The notes under the pieces: generated by a model
What the model was told of the DNA's origin: nothing
Database searches by the model: none
Seen by the model: only the letters and a program-made list of their open reading frames with translations
Shown here: positions 63,080 through 64,000 of the stretch, one piece after another
Position numbering within the stretch: position 1 is the stretch's first letter
Layout of the letters: each line of letters opens with the position of its first letter
Position numbers and translations under genes: made by a program
Assembly: GCF_009759685.1 (NCBI RefSeq)
Contig: NZ_CP046654.1
Coordinates: forward strand, 3,038,001 to 3,102,000
DNA: 64,000 bases
Origin: Acinetobacter baumannii
GTDB taxonomy: Bacteria; Pseudomonadota; Gammaproteobacteria; Pseudomonadales; Moraxellaceae
Direction of reading: 5' to 3'

Positions 63080-63829
63080 ATGGAGAAATCAATGTCATCG
63101 AATGCACCAAAAAAAGCCGTAGAAATGAGCAATGATGAAATTGATGACCATATATATAACGCAATTGTAGATGCTATTTTAAATCGACAACTCGCTCCGG
63201 GCGCACGTTTAGTTGAAGCACCTTTATGTGAAGCATTTGGTGTAACGCGAGGAGTGTTAAGACGTGTTTTCGTCAAACTTGCACATGATAAGGTCATCGA
63301 AATTCAGCCCAATCGTGGGGCACTCATCGCAAAACATAGTGCAAATGAAACAAAAGAAGTCTTTGAAGCACGCAGCATGCTTGAAATCGCCACTGTAAAA
63401 AAACTAGCACAAAAGTCTCATCACCTAGATTTTAGTGAGCTTCGGACTTTAGTAGAACAAGAGTCGGATGAGCGTTTAGCTGGAAATTGGGCCGAATGGA
63501 TTAAGCTATCAGGTCAATTTCACCTAAAACTTGTCGAAGCTAATCAAAATTCGATCATGACCAGTTATTTGCAGACACTTATTGCGAGGACTTCGTTATT
63601 AATTGGCTTATATGAAATTCCAAAACATAATAATTGTTCGGCAGATGAACACCGTGCAATTTTAGATGCCATTGAACAAGGCGATGAAAAACGAGCAACG
63701 CAATTGATGGAAGAACATTTAGAACACTACGCAACCACATTTATTGAAGAAAACAGTACAGTATCTGCCGAGCAAAATTTATTAAATTTATTTAAAAATA
63801 AGAGAATTGAAACACCTCAAACTAATTAA
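63080..63829 (+). CDS. GntR-family regulator with FCD domain
   Basis: A 249-residue regulator: winged HTH at about residues 20-85 (IYNAIVDAILNRQLAPGARLVEAPLCEAFGVTRGVLRRVF) and a helical FCD ligand domain with metal-binding His/Asp positions (FHLKLVEANQNS, DEHRAILDAIEQGD). It likely represses the divergent permease-racemase operon until the substrate appears. ATG 63092 (fifth codon) is also possible, as GGAG stands 7 bases before it. Confidence 0.92.
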   Translation: MEKSMSSNAPKKAVEMSNDEIDDHIYNAIVDAILNRQLAPGARLVEAPLCEAFGVTRGVLRRVFVKLAHDKVIEIQPNRGALIAKHSANETKEVFEARSMLEIATVKKLAQKSHHLDFSELRTLVEQESDERLAGNWAEWIKLSGQFHLKLVEANQNSIMTSYLQTLIARTSLLIGLYEIPKHNNCSADEHRAILDAIEQGDEKRATQLMEEHLEHYATTFIEENSTVSAEQNLLNLFKNKRIETPQTN

Positions 63830-63830
63830 A

Positions 63831-63865
63831 AATCTGGGCCAATTCCTGTGGAAAAGGCCCAGATT
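63831..63865. terminator. Bidirectional terminator between GntR and LysR genes
   Basis: Perfect 10-bp stem AATCTGGGCC/GGCCCAGATT with a 15-base loop. On the minus strand it runs into TTTTTAATT, so it best serves the LysR gene. Confidence 0.85.
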
Positions 63866-63867
63866 GG

Positions 63868-64000
63868 TTATTTTATGGGAATGATTTGATGTGTTAAAAA
63901 ATCAATAAATAGTTTTACTTTCTTCGATAAAATCTTACGATTTGGCCATGTGACATATAAGTGAAGTGGCTGACTGGTATAATCTTCCAAACATTTCTGT
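63868..64000 (-). CDS. LysR-family regulator, C-terminal fragment
   Basis: The last 43 codons of a gene that continues beyond the right edge. The frame reads PLHLYVTWPNRKILSKKVKLF followed by IDFLTHQIIPIK and stop, the usual end of a LysR effector domain (…LYPxxRxLSPKVRxFIDFL). Nothing can be said of its target. Confidence 0.8.
   Translation of the reverse strand, partial: QKCLEDYTSQPLHLYVTWPNRKILSKKVKLFIDFLTHQIIPIK

Overview
The window looks like chromosome of an Acinetobacter of the calcoaceticus-baumannii complex. Three things point there: low-GC coding sequence, the divergent ddrR/umuDAb pair (an SOS regulator pair known only from Acinetobacter and close relatives), and a long run of aerobic catabolic modules, each with its own LysR, GntR or MocR regulator. 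No rRNA, tRNA, insertion sequence, prophage or CRISPR array was seen. Both ends are cut inside genes: a large catalase on the left and a LysR regulator on the right.

Layout. 0-6.9 kb, stress: the end of katE, a short-chain dehydrogenase, an AT-rich orphan gene, a KGG protein with 14 tandem acidic/RG repeats, the ddrR/umuDAb pair with an operator lying on its promoter, and an Lrp/LysE exporter pair. 6.9-13.2 kb: an NCS1 permease diverging from a protein that fuses an NCS1 permease to a histidine kinase and a receiver, followed by a LuxR-type response regulator. 13.3-17.8 kb: a GNAT protein and a polar amino-acid ABC importer with two paralogous binding lipoproteins. 17.8-20.1 kb: a LysR/LysE pair flanked by two diverged copies of a structured intergenic repeat.

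20.1-24.7 kb is a family 2A encapsulin operon: rhodanese, serine acetyltransferase, shell protein, and cysteine desulfurase cargo with a long disordered N-terminus. 24.9-35.5 kb holds an SDR/LysR pair, two glutathione transferases, a LysR/CidAB module with a clear operator, a MocR/PaiB pair, a GNAT protein, an MFS transporter, a cupin protein and another LysR. 36.5-43.8 kb is a complete malonate decarboxylase operon (mdcABCDEGH, then madLM) followed by a convergent LysR.

44.9-49.0 kb: a MocR regulator and a bd-type quinol oxidase (cydAB plus a 44-residue DUF2474 protein). 49.7-60.4 kb: an orphan gene, then sulfur scavenging (an SfnB-like flavoprotein, an LLM monooxygenase, an MFS transporter, an outer-membrane porin and tauABCD). 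60.5-63.8 kb: a hydantoin/allantoin racemase and NCS1 permease diverging from a GntR regulator, with two identical palindromic operators between them.

Two themes recur. One is sulfur: organosulfonate uptake and release around 50-60 kb, and cysteine synthesis, desulfuration and storage in the encapsulin operon. The other is nucleobase-type NCS1 transport, with three permease domains, one of them built into a sensor kinase. The points most worth following are that transporter-kinase fusion, the covarying repeat that brackets the LysR/LysE pair, the encapsulin operon and the tandem GntR operators. All functions are read from sequence patterns by eye; no database search was run.
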